Below are positions 56,478 through 64,000 of a stretch of 64,000 nt of DNA, piece after piece. The translations under genes and the position numbers were made by a program. The notes beneath the pieces were generated by a model. It saw only the letters and a list, made by a program, of their open reading frames with translations. It was not told the origin of the DNA and searched no databases. How positions within the stretch are numbered: position 1 is the stretch's first letter; every line of letters begins with the position of its first letter. Source of the DNA: Paenibacillus solanacearum. GTDB lineage: Bacteria > Bacillota > Bacilli > Paenibacillales > NBRC-103111. Location of the stretch: contig NZ_CAJVAS010000012.1 in the NCBI RefSeq assembly GCF_910593845.1, positions 62,001-126,000 of the forward strand, read 5' to 3'.

Positions 56478-56936
56478 ATGAACACGAAGCGGCTAACGGT
56501 CTGGGCGTTCGCCGCATTGCTGCTGGCGGGAATCTGGTATGCAACGGCTTCGCCTTCGCCGGAAACGAAGGCGGAGCCGTTCTATTGGCATGTGATGGGC
56601 GAGCAGGTCCACATGTCGCTGCGCATCAAGCAGGAGAAGGCGGGGCGGGAGTCGGTCAGGCTTGACGTGTGGCTGCCGACAGCGGCAGGCGCGCCGCAGC
56701 AGCCGGCAGTAGCTTATTTCCGGCCCGGCGAGACCCCGGCGGCGGCGCGATTCGTTCCGCTCGCCCTAGCCTCGAGCGGCCCCGATCCGTACGGGTTCGA
56801 GGGCTTTGACAAATTCACGTATACCGCTCCTGCGGGAGCGTATTTGGGAGATGGCGGAGCTTGGCGGATCAAGGTGACATTCGCCGACGCATCGGGCCAG
56901 GTCCATGAATACGAGAAGCTCGTCGAAGCGCCGTGA
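56478..56936 (+). CDS. Exported small protein of unknown function (Ig-like)
   Basis: A 152-residue protein with one N-terminal TM or signal (TVWAFAALLLAGIWYATA) and a beta-rich domain (VRLDVWLPTAAG, WRIKVTFADASGQVHEYE) reminiscent of FixH-type proteins. GAAGGAGAGGA precedes ATG 56478. It lies between the two-component system and ctaG, so a role in cytochrome oxidase or copper assembly is plausible. Confidence 0.6.
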   Translation: MNTKRLTVWAFAALLLAGIWYATASPSPETKAEPFYWHVMGEQVHMSLRIKQEKAGRESVRLDVWLPTAAGAPQQPAVAYFRPGETPAAARFVPLALASSGPDPYGFEGFDKFTYTAPAGAYLGDGGAWRIKVTFADASGQVHEYEKLVEAP

Positions 56937-56993
56937 CGATGCCCTCATGGGACTGCCCGTCCCGATATACCGGAAAGGAGGAAGCATGCGAGC

Positions 56994-57860
56994 GTGAGTA
57001 TAAGTGTACTGGTCGACATGTACGGCTTCAGGACGGTATTTAACCCCGAATTGGGGTTGATCGTTTTGATCGCCGCGCTGGTGTACTGGAAGTATAAGGG
57101 GGAGGAAGTGTCCCGCAGAGGAATCGTCTGTTTTATGTCCGGCTTGCTCGTGCTGTATTTTGCCTTGGGGGGGCCGCTCAATTTGCTCGGCCACTTCTGG
57201 TTCAGTCTGCACATGCTTCAGCAGTCGTTCTTGTATCTGGTCGTGCCGCCGCTGCTGTTCGCCGGACTGCCGGGGCGCTTTTATGACGCGGTGCAGCGGT
57301 ATTCGGTAAGCCGTGCCATCATGGGGTTCATCGGCCATCCGATCATTGCCCTGTTTTTGTTTAACGGCGCGTTTTCCTTTTATCATATCCCGTTCCTATT
57401 CGAAGCGGCCAAGTCCGATTATACGTTTCACACCGTGCTGCACGCGCTGCTGTTTGCAGCGGCATTCGGCCTATGGTGGCCTGTATTTTCGCCGGTCGGC
57501 AAGAAGCCGCTCAGCTCGATCCAGAAGATCGGATATATTTTTTTGAACGGGCTGATGCTAACGCCTGCCTGCGCGCTGATCATATTCGCACGGGAACCGC
57601 TGTACGGGATATATACCGGCGATGTCCGGCTATTGTGTCTGCCGTTTTACTCCGTTACCGCCAGTAAGCCGGCGTTTGACATCGGCTGGCTTACCCAGCT
57701 TGCGGACCAGCAGCTCGGCGGGGTCGTCATGAAGATTATGCAGGAGATCGCTTACGGTACCGTGCTCGGTCACGTGTTCTTCCGATGGTATCGCAAAGAA
57801 AGAGCGGACGAACCGGAAGACGAGCTGGCGCCGGGAGCGCTGCCCTACTCGCGGGGATGA
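56994..57860 (+). CDS. ctaG: CtaG-type cytochrome c oxidase assembly protein
   Basis: The 288-residue membrane protein has about seven TM helices and the CtaG signature: GHFWFSLHMLQQSFLYLVVP near residue 62 (conserved histidines as likely copper ligands), FYHIPFLFEAA and HALLFAAAFGLWWPV. In bacilli CtaG is needed for the Cu-A/Cu-B centres of caa3 oxidase. The start is a GTG at 56994 with AAAGGAGG upstream. The 270 bp after it hold no gene before the riboswitch. Confidence 0.9.
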   Translation: MSISVLVDMYGFRTVFNPELGLIVLIAALVYWKYKGEEVSRRGIVCFMSGLLVLYFALGGPLNLLGHFWFSLHMLQQSFLYLVVPPLLFAGLPGRFYDAVQRYSVSRAIMGFIGHPIIALFLFNGAFSFYHIPFLFEAAKSDYTFHTVLHALLFAAAFGLWWPVFSPVGKKPLSSIQKIGYIFLNGLMLTPACALIIFAREPLYGIYTGDVRLLCLPFYSVTASKPAFDIGWLTQLADQQLGGVVMKIMQEIAYGTVLGHVFFRWYRKERADEPEDELAPGALPYSRG

Positions 57861-58129
57861 ACCGGCCAGCGGCCGGACGATGCGGCGCAGTGGTCTATCC
57901 GCGCGTATGTGTCATCCTGCCTTGCCTGTGAACAGGCGGCGTGATTTATTGCGGGAGCGGGGCCGTTCCGGCCGGCCATCTGCTCATAGTCCGGTTGTCC
58001 GCCTGAGGCTGTAGAAGCGGAATGCGGAATAGGCTTGCTCAAATCCGCAAAGTAAGATAAGATCAGTGTTGGTTGAAAGGACGGAATACGCGGCGAATGC
58101 GGCATCCCGTCATAATTGAATACTGTGGG

Positions 58130-58299
58130 AACTAGGTGCTTTAGTCATGCTAAAGCTTAAAAGGGAAGTTCGGTGCAATGCCGACGCGGTCCCGCCACTG
58201 TAACGGAGGAGTCGCAGCGACGATGCCACTGGTCTTGGAACAAGACCGGGAAGGCCGCTGACGATGACAATTCCGGAGCCAGGAGACCTGCCTGTTCTG
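58130..58299 (+). ncRNA. Cobalamin riboswitch (B12 aptamer)
   Basis: The segment contains the conserved B12 aptamer blocks in order: GGGAAGTTCGGTGCAATGCC, GCGGTCCCGCCACTGTAA, GATGCCACTGG, and the B12 box GAGCCAGGAGACCTGCC at about 58276-58292. It is followed by a terminator that can end transcription before the transporter genes when adenosylcobalamin (or a related cobamide) is bound. The operon is therefore expressed when cobalamin is scarce. Confidence 0.97.
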
Positions 58300-58365
58300 A
58301 CAACACTGCGTTCACCTACGGAAGATAGGGAAGTGTTCGGATCGCCGTCATCGTCTCGATGATTC

Positions 58366-58410
58366 AAGGCATCTTTACCTTCCTCTTCGTGCGGGTAAAG
58401 ATGCCTTTTT
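58366..58410 (+). terminator. Riboswitch-controlled terminator
   Basis: AAGGCATCTTTACC (58366-58379) and GGTAAAGATGCCTT (58394-58407) form a 14-bp stem followed by TTTT. It is the expression platform of the cobalamin riboswitch. Confidence 0.92.
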
Positions 58411-58551
58411 GTGTTGCGCCGCCACAGCAAGGATAGGAAGCCGTTTGGCAGGGGGGAGAAGAGAGGTACAGCGTGAATGCTTCATGAGGTTCTTGAAGAG
58501 CTGCGGTACGCGCAGCTCAAACAAACAGACAAAGAAAGAAGGATTCGTACT

Positions 58552-60147
58552 ATGAATAGCAAGATGAAGCATACCCAATGGAAGCGCGCCGTCATCTTGA
58601 TCGGATTATGCTTGATGATCGTTCTGGCCGGATGCAGCGCCTCTTCGCCGGGAGCAAGCCAGCCTGCCGCCGCGCCGGGCGGAGCGAAGCCCGAAGAAGT
58701 GGTGCTGGCCGCGCCGCGTGATCTGGCCCCGGGCCCGCAGGATGCGTATTACACCAGCTCCATCTTGTATGTATGGGAGCCGCTGGTCGCCGCTTCGGAG
58801 GATGGGCAGCCCGCTCCGAAACTCGCCAAGTCATGGAGCATGTCGGACGACGGCAAAGAATGGACGTTCCGGCTGCGCGAGAACGTAACGTTTCATGACG
58901 GCGAGAAGCTGAACGCCGACGCGGTTATAGCGAATTTCAACCGCTCCCGGCAGGTCAGCCCGAAGAGCTCTCCGTTTTATACGATGGATATCAAAAGCTC
59001 CTACCCCGGTTTAAAGGATGTCGTGAAGATGGATGACCTATCGTTCAAGCTGACATTCGACAACCCGCAGCCGACGCTGCTCTATTCGATGGTCAACTTT
59101 TCCAGTGCCATCTACAGCCCCAAGAGTTTTAATGAGAAAGGCGATTTCAAAGGTCTTCCTCAAGGGACAGGCCCGTTCAAGCTGATCGAGCATCAGAAGG
59201 ACCAATTCGCGCTGCTTGAAGCGTACGACGGCTATTATGGAGATAAAGCAAAAGCGAAACGGATTCGCGTTCGCGTCATTCCGGACCCCGATACGAGGCT
59301 GGCCGCGCTGAAATCCGGCGAGATCATGGGCGTAATGGATCTGGGAGCCATTCCTCCCATGCTGGCCAAGGAATTGTTGAAGGATAACCGCTTCGAAATT
59401 TCGTCGACCCAATCGACAATCTCGCATTACATTCATCCCAACGGCAAAAAAGCGCCCTTCAACGATCCGAAGATGCGGCAAGCGGTCAGCCTGATGATCG
59501 ATCGCCAGCAACTGGTAAAGGAGCTTTATCTGGGTTACCCGACAGCCACGGTCAACCTGTTGAACAGCACGTCGCCGTTCTACAAGGAGGTTAAAGCCGA
59601 ATACAATCCGGCGGCAGCCAAAAAGCTCGCTGCAGAGGCGCTGGGCAGCCAAAGAATGCCGATCGACTTGATCGTGCCGACCTATGGTCTGGACCGCTAC
59701 CCTTATAAAGCCCAGGCAGAGCTGCTGCAATCGGTGCTGAAGGAGCTGCAGCTTGACGTCAACATCCGGATTTTGGACGGCGCCGCCTTCAAAGAAGCGC
59801 AGTCCAAAGGGGAGTATCATCTGGCGCTTGCGACGCAAGGTTTGCCGAACGGCGATCCGTACACGATATTTACGAACTACTTGTCCAGCACCGGCTCCAG
59901 CAACAAAAGCTACAGCCTCGGTTTTAAGAACGACCGCGTAGACCATCTGCTCGGCCTCGCGAAGACAACCTTGAACATGGACGAGCGCAGAAGCATCTAC
60001 AATGAGCTGCAGGCGATATCCGTCCGGGAGCTGCCGACGATTCCGCTGTTTAACGACGCCAGCCTCATTGCCAACAACAAACAAATCAAAGGCTACAAGT
60101 CGACGATCTACGGGACGACGCTCCCGCAGCTGGAGTGGGCGAAGTAA
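58552..60147 (+). CDS. Substrate-binding lipoprotein, NikA/Opp type (family 5), B12-regulated
   Basis: The 531-residue lipoprotein has lipobox IVLAGC (Cys near residue 23) and the SBP_bac_5 signature WTFRLRENVTFHDGEKLNAD. NikA-like proteins of this family bind nickel or cobalt chelates. The cobalamin riboswitch upstream favours cobalt or a corrin precursor. The frame extends to 58477 within the leader RNA; AGAAGGA and the signal peptide set ATG 58552. Confidence 0.88.
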   Translation: MNSKMKHTQWKRAVILIGLCLMIVLAGCSASSPGASQPAAAPGGAKPEEVVLAAPRDLAPGPQDAYYTSSILYVWEPLVAASEDGQPAPKLAKSWSMSDDGKEWTFRLRENVTFHDGEKLNADAVIANFNRSRQVSPKSSPFYTMDIKSSYPGLKDVVKMDDLSFKLTFDNPQPTLLYSMVNFSSAIYSPKSFNEKGDFKGLPQGTGPFKLIEHQKDQFALLEAYDGYYGDKAKAKRIRVRVIPDPDTRLAALKSGEIMGVMDLGAIPPMLAKELLKDNRFEISSTQSTISHYIHPNGKKAPFNDPKMRQAVSLMIDRQQLVKELYLGYPTATVNLLNSTSPFYKEVKAEYNPAAAKKLAAEALGSQRMPIDLIVPTYGLDRYPYKAQAELLQSVLKELQLDVNIRILDGAAFKEAQSKGEYHLALATQGLPNGDPYTIFTNYLSSTGSSNKSYSLGFKNDRVDHLLGLAKTTLNMDERRSIYNELQAISVRELPTIPLFNDASLIANNKQIKGYKSTIYGTTLPQLEWAK

Positions 60148-60149
60148 GC

Positions 60150-61091
60150 ATGAGGTATCTTCTACGAAGATTGGCGGCGGCGCTGCCCGTGCTCGTCGGC
60201 ATCTCGTTTATCGCCTTCACGCTCAGCGTCGTCTCGCCCGGAAATCCAGCCGTCGAAGCGTTGAGTCTGAGCGGAATCCGCGAGCCGACCGAGCAGGAAA
60301 TCGCGGCGAAGCGGCAGGAGTTGGGCCTCGATGACCCTCTGCTCGTCCAGTATGCGAGTTGGCTGTTCAGAGCCGTTCAAGGCGATCTTGGCACATCGTA
60401 TATGACGAAGGAATCCGTGAGCGAGGAGCTGCTGCGGCGGCTGCCGGTGACGATGAGCGTTTCGGCGGTAGCCGTGCTGCTTGCCGTCGTCACCGGTATC
60501 CCGCTTGGGACGCTCATGGCATTCAACAAAGACGGCCTGCTCGATTCGGCGGGCAGAATCGCCGCCTTGGCGTTCATTTCCGTCCCGGGCTTTCTGCTGG
60601 CCATTCTTCTGATTGCGTTGTTTTCGGAAAAGCTGCACTGGCTGCCGACCAGCGGATACGGGACATGGAAGCATCTGATCCTGCCGGCGGTCGTTCTGGC
60701 GTCGGGCACTAGCGCGGTGCTTATGCGGCTGACAAGAGCGGCCGTGCTTGAGGCGCTTCATCAATCGTATATTTTGACGGCGAGAGCCAAAGGGCTTCGC
60801 GAGACGAAAATCGCGGTCATTCACGCCCTGCGCAATGCACTCATTCCACTTGTCACGGTAGTCGGGTCGTATTTCGGGGCAATATTGGGCGGGTCGGTCA
60901 TTGTGGAGGTCATCTTTGCCGTGCCGGGCATCGGGAGATTCGCCATGGACGGCATTTATCGCCGGGACTACCCTGTCATCCAGGGTTATGTCGTGTTTAC
61001 GGGGCTCGTGTATATCGCCTTCAATTTGCTGGTCGACCTGTCTTATCTGATCATCCATCCGCAAATGAGACTGGGAGGGAAGCTGCAATGA
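60150..61091 (+). CDS. ABC permease, NikB/DppB type
   Basis: The 313-residue permease has six TMs, the opening MRYLLRRLAAALPVLVGISF and the EAA loop (LTARAKGLRETKIAVIHALR near residue 210). It starts 2 bp after the binding-protein gene and overlaps the next permease by 4 bp. Confidence 0.92.
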   Translation: MRYLLRRLAAALPVLVGISFIAFTLSVVSPGNPAVEALSLSGIREPTEQEIAAKRQELGLDDPLLVQYASWLFRAVQGDLGTSYMTKESVSEELLRRLPVTMSVSAVAVLLAVVTGIPLGTLMAFNKDGLLDSAGRIAALAFISVPGFLLAILLIALFSEKLHWLPTSGYGTWKHLILPAVVLASGTSAVLMRLTRAAVLEALHQSYILTARAKGLRETKIAVIHALRNALIPLVTVVGSYFGAILGGSVIVEVIFAVPGIGRFAMDGIYRRDYPVIQGYVVFTGLVYIAFNLLVDLSYLIIHPQMRLGGKLQ

Positions 61092-61954
61092 GGCCGGAGC
61101 TTCCTGGTGCTGCGCCATGGAGAAACAGGGCTAGGATGAAGCCCGGAGACATGCTCGCAGGCTTCATTCTCATCGCCGCCCTGCTGTGCAGTGTGCTCGC
61201 GCCTTGGCTCGCTCCTTACGATCCGAACGAGATTCATATGGCGGAGCGGCTCGCTCCTCTCTCCGCTGATCACTGGCTCGGCACGGATACGCTGGGCCGT
61301 GACGTGTTCAGCCGCATTCTGTACGGAGGACGCGTGTGTCTTGTTCTGGCGCTGGCGGTTACGGCCGCCACCATGCTCATCGGGCTGCTGATCGGAACGG
61401 CGGCCGGTTATTGGGGCGGCTGGCTGGACGATGCGGTGCAGTGCCTCGTCAGCATCTTCCAAGGCTTGCCGGGACTTACGCTGATGCTTGCGATTGCAGG
61501 GACGCTGGGACCTGGCGTGAAAAGCCTGTTTATTGCCTTGATCATGACTTCCTGGCCCGATTTCTCGCGTGTTGTTCGGGGAGAGACGATGAAGCTGCGT
61601 GAAGAGCCGTATGTGGAAGGCATACGCGCGCTCGGAGCGGGTCACGGGTATATCGTGACTCGCCATATTTTGCCGAATATGCTCGGACCGTTCATTGTGC
61701 TGTTTACGATTCGCGTGGGCCGGGTGATATTGTCGATCGCCTCATTAAGCTTCCTGGGGCTCGGTCTGCAGCCGCCGACGCCGGATTGGGGCGTGATGGT
61801 GAACGATGCCAGGGCATTGTTCCGCAGCTATCCGCATCTCTTGATTGCGCCGGGCTTATGCATCGCGGCCGTATCGCTGTCCATCAACTGGCTCGGCGAC
61901 CGGCTGCGGGACCGGCTTGATGCGAGAAACGTCAATGAACGGTCATTATTGTAA
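61088..61954 (+). CDS. ABC permease, NikC/DppC type
   Basis: The 288-residue partner permease has the DppC hallmark HWLGTDTLGRDVFSRILYGG near residue 60 and an EAA loop (YVEGIRALGAGHGYIVTRH). It pairs with the preceding NikB-type protein to form the channel. Confidence 0.92.
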   Translation: MRPELPGAAPWRNRARMKPGDMLAGFILIAALLCSVLAPWLAPYDPNEIHMAERLAPLSADHWLGTDTLGRDVFSRILYGGRVCLVLALAVTAATMLIGLLIGTAAGYWGGWLDDAVQCLVSIFQGLPGLTLMLAIAGTLGPGVKSLFIALIMTSWPDFSRVVRGETMKLREEPYVEGIRALGAGHGYIVTRHILPNMLGPFIVLFTIRVGRVILSIASLSFLGLGLQPPTPDWGVMVNDARALFRSYPHLLIAPGLCIAAVSLSINWLGDRLRDRLDARNVNERSLL

Positions 61955-61994
61955 ATAGGAGGGGAGTTGACCAGCTATCGAACCGCTTCTTCGC

Positions 61995-63086
61995 ATGGAT
62001 CATGTGACGGCTGTTTTTCATACGGGGGATTGTATGGTGCACGCCGTTAACGGGGTGTCGCTGGAGATTCGGCCGGGAGAAATATTCGGAATAATTGGGG
62101 AGACCGGCAGCGGCAAGTCGGTGCTCGGCCTCTCCATTCCGGGACTGCTGCCAGGCAACTGCGAGGTGGGCGGCTCCATCGTATTCAAGGGAACGGATCT
62201 TCTCCGGGTCGACCGGAAAAGGCTGAGGCATTGGAGAGGCAGCGAGATCGCCTTCATCCCGCAAAATCCGGCGACATCGCTCAATCCCGTATTAACGATC
62301 GGGTATCAGGTCGCAGAGGCGATTGCGCGGTTTCGGAAAATGCAGAGGCGGAAGGCGATTGCCGCGCAAGCCGCCGGGCTGCTACGAGACTTGCGCATGC
62401 CTGCGCCGGAGCAGAAGCTGAAGAGCTATCCGTTCCAGCTCAGCGGGGGGATGAAGCAGCGGGTGCTGGCCGCCATCGGGCTGGCCGGTCAGCCCTCTCT
62501 CCTGATCGCGGACGAGCCGACCAAGGGGCTTGACGCCATCGTGCGCAACCAGGTGGTGGATATGCTGCATCGGATGGCGCAGGCGACCGGCGCGGCCATG
62601 CTCGTCATCACCCATGATCTGCATGTGGCCGAAGCGCTATGCGATCGGGTCGGCGTCATGTACGCCGGACAACTGGTCGAGGAAGGACGCGCCGGCGATA
62701 TATTCCAAGCGCCCAAGCATCCTTATACGAAGGGGCTGCTCCGCTCGATGCCGGGCCGAGGCATGGTGCCGATCCCCGGAACGGGTCCGAGCTTGACGGA
62801 ACAAGCGGAGGGGTGCGCCTTTTATGCCCGCTGCGGGGAACGCCGGCCGGTGTGCATGTCGCTTCGGCCGGCGCTTTACGCTTCGGCCGGAACGCCGGAG
62901 CAGGACGGCGGCGTCGATCCAGCGTGCGCAGCGAGCGGGAGCGATGCGGCTGGATCAGCCAATGCGATCGACCGTACCTGCGCTGCCAACGAATTTAACG
63001 CCGCTTATGTTACCAAAGCTGCCGATGCAATGCACGCAGTCAAAGTGAGGTGCTTTCTGTATGATTCAGACAGTCGGTCTGAATAA
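61995..63086 (+). CDS. ABC ATPase, NikD/DppD type
   Basis: A 363-residue ATPase with Walker A GETGSGKSVLG, signature LSGGMKQRVLAA and Walker B LLIADEPTKGLD. The first ATG is at 61995, but AGGAGGGGAG at 61957-61966 is 28 nt upstream of it and properly spaced for an in-frame ATC at 61977 (IEPLLRMDHV), which follows an in-frame TGA at 61968-61970; the true start may be that ATC. The C-terminal oligo_HPY region carries an alanine-rich insertion of about 50 residues before VKVRCFLY. It overlaps the next gene by 26 bp. Confidence 0.88.
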   Translation: MDHVTAVFHTGDCMVHAVNGVSLEIRPGEIFGIIGETGSGKSVLGLSIPGLLPGNCEVGGSIVFKGTDLLRVDRKRLRHWRGSEIAFIPQNPATSLNPVLTIGYQVAEAIARFRKMQRRKAIAAQAAGLLRDLRMPAPEQKLKSYPFQLSGGMKQRVLAAIGLAGQPSLLIADEPTKGLDAIVRNQVVDMLHRMAQATGAAMLVITHDLHVAEALCDRVGVMYAGQLVEEGRAGDIFQAPKHPYTKGLLRSMPGRGMVPIPGTGPSLTEQAEGCAFYARCGERRPVCMSLRPALYASAGTPEQDGGVDPACAASGSDAAGSANAIDRTCAANEFNAAYVTKAADAMHAVKVRCFLYDSDSRSE

Positions 63087-63843
63087 GTCGTTTCGTTCCG
63101 GCTGGACGGGCGGACGCAGGCTGCAAGCGGTTGAGAACGTCTCGCTCCGGATTGCCAAAGGGGGAACGCTCGGCCTGATCGGAGAGAGCGGCTGCGGGAA
63201 GTCGACCGTCGGCCGATTGCTGCTGAAGCTGCTGCCGGCCGACGAAGGCACCGTGCTCTTCGACGGAGCGGACATTACCCGTTATACGATGAAGCAGATG
63301 AGACCGCTGCGCCAACAGATGCAGCTGCTATTCCAGCATCCCGATTCCGCGCTCAATCCGCGCCGGACCCTACTGGACAGCCTGCTCGAGCCCATGAAGC
63401 TGCATCGGCTGCTGGACAAGGAGGCCCGGATCGCCAAGGTGCTGGAACTGCTCGAGCTGGTGGGGCTTCAACGGGACATCGTGTACCGATACCCCCACCA
63501 GATCAGCGGAGGGCAAGTTCAGCGGGTCGTTATCGCAAGGGCGCTTACGCTGGGGCCGAAGCTGCTCGTTCTCGACGAGCCGACCTCCATGCTCGACGTT
63601 TCCGTTCAGGCGCAAGTCATCGAGCTGCTGCAGCACGTCCAGCGGCAATTTGGCATGACGTACTTGTTTATCTCTCATGATCTGGAGCTGGTGCGGCACA
63701 TGTGCCCGCAAATAGCCGTGATGCATAAAGGCCGCATCGTAGAGACGGGGAACGCCCAGCAGCTGATGGAGCAGCCGGCGCATGCGTATACGCAGCATTT
63801 GGTTCAAGCATTTCACGTCGTCCGGCCCGGCCGGACGAAATAA
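63061..63843 (+). CDS. ABC ATPase, NikE/DppF type
   Basis: The 260-residue ATPase has Walker A GESGCGKSTVGR, signature ISGGQVQRVVIA and Walker B LLVLDEPTSMLD. It lacks the long C-terminal cysteine region of DppF, as is usual for NikE. It completes the five-gene transporter. Confidence 0.92.
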   Translation: MIQTVGLNKSFRSGWTGGRRLQAVENVSLRIAKGGTLGLIGESGCGKSTVGRLLLKLLPADEGTVLFDGADITRYTMKQMRPLRQQMQLLFQHPDSALNPRRTLLDSLLEPMKLHRLLDKEARIAKVLELLELVGLQRDIVYRYPHQISGGQVQRVVIARALTLGPKLLVLDEPTSMLDVSVQAQVIELLQHVQRQFGMTYLFISHDLELVRHMCPQIAVMHKGRIVETGNAQQLMEQPAHAYTQHLVQAFHVVRPGRTK

Positions 63844-63865
63844 AGGAAAGAACGGAGATGATCTG

Positions 63866-64000
63866 ATGGATCCGATCTACATAGATGGAAAGGCTATGGC
63901 CGCTTCGGAATATTGGACGCTTGCCTGGGAACGGGGAGCGTCCGCCGATGCGCGGATGGGCAGCGACGCGGAGGAGGAACAATATTGGCGGGAGCATGCC
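63866..64000 (+). CDS. Unidentified gene, 5' part only
   Basis: ATG 63866 is preceded by ACGGAGATGAT, and the first 45 residues (MDPIYIDGKAMAASEYWTLA, then acidic residues) look like a real protein. It runs off the window. As part of the B12-regulated operon it is likely related to the transported metal or chelate, and the opening resembles some small methyltransferases, but this is not secure. Confidence 0.5.
   Translation, partial: MDPIYIDGKAMAASEYWTLAWERGASADARMGSDAEEEQYWREHA

Overview
The window comes from an endospore-forming Bacillota, most likely a Paenibacillus or close relative. Evidence: an intact pro-sigma-K gene, Bacillus-type Shine-Dalgarno sequences (AGGAGG) before nearly every gene, roughly balanced to GC-rich coding sequence with AT-rich spacers, and the mix of Opp-type transporters, copper amine oxidase-like proteins and TIGR03943/permease pairs. 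No database search was possible; every call rests on reading the sequence and translations.

Layout. 0-13.9 kb: a complete type I-C CRISPR-Cas locus (cas3, then cas5c-cas8c-cas7c-cas4-cas1-cas2) with an array of 81 repeats and 80 spacers. Between cas3 and cas5c lies the most interesting element in the window: a minus-strand promoter directly followed by a degenerate CRISPR repeat and a short pseudo-spacer. The pseudo-spacer matches a TTC-flanked site upstream of, and running into, the cas5c promoter. The match covers positions 1-5, 7-11 and 13-17 and fails only at positions 6, 12 and 18, the every-sixth-base positions that type I effectors do not read. This is the expected form of a crRNA-like, Cascade-dependent autorepressor (CreR/CreA class).

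13.9-25 kb: sigK, a decayed ISL3-family transposase, a large hybrid kinase, a phnM-like amidohydrolase with a phosphotransferase, and a graveyard of fragments (three extra sigK pieces, a solute-binding protein, an RHS repeat, a broken mazEF). 25-40 kb: a LacI-regulated oligopeptide/oligosaccharide-type ABC transporter operon with a HAD phosphatase, two large paralogous proteins of unknown (possibly polysaccharide-processing) function, and an orphan sugar-binding lipoprotein. 40-44 kb: a low-GC patch with three copies of a holin-like toxin/antisense RNA module, only one with an intact toxin, plus small genes and a structured repeat-like element.

44-50 kb: metal homeostasis (ZIP transporter, two permease/TIGR03943 pairs, a COG0523 GTPase) with two Fur/Zur-like operators. 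50-58 kb: a nosD-nosL-nosY-nosF copper-maturation set with a thioredoxin, two-component system and CtaG, but no nosZ in the window. 58-64 kb: a cobalamin riboswitch controlling a five-gene Nik/Opp-type ABC transporter, probably for cobalt or nickel; a further gene runs off the end.
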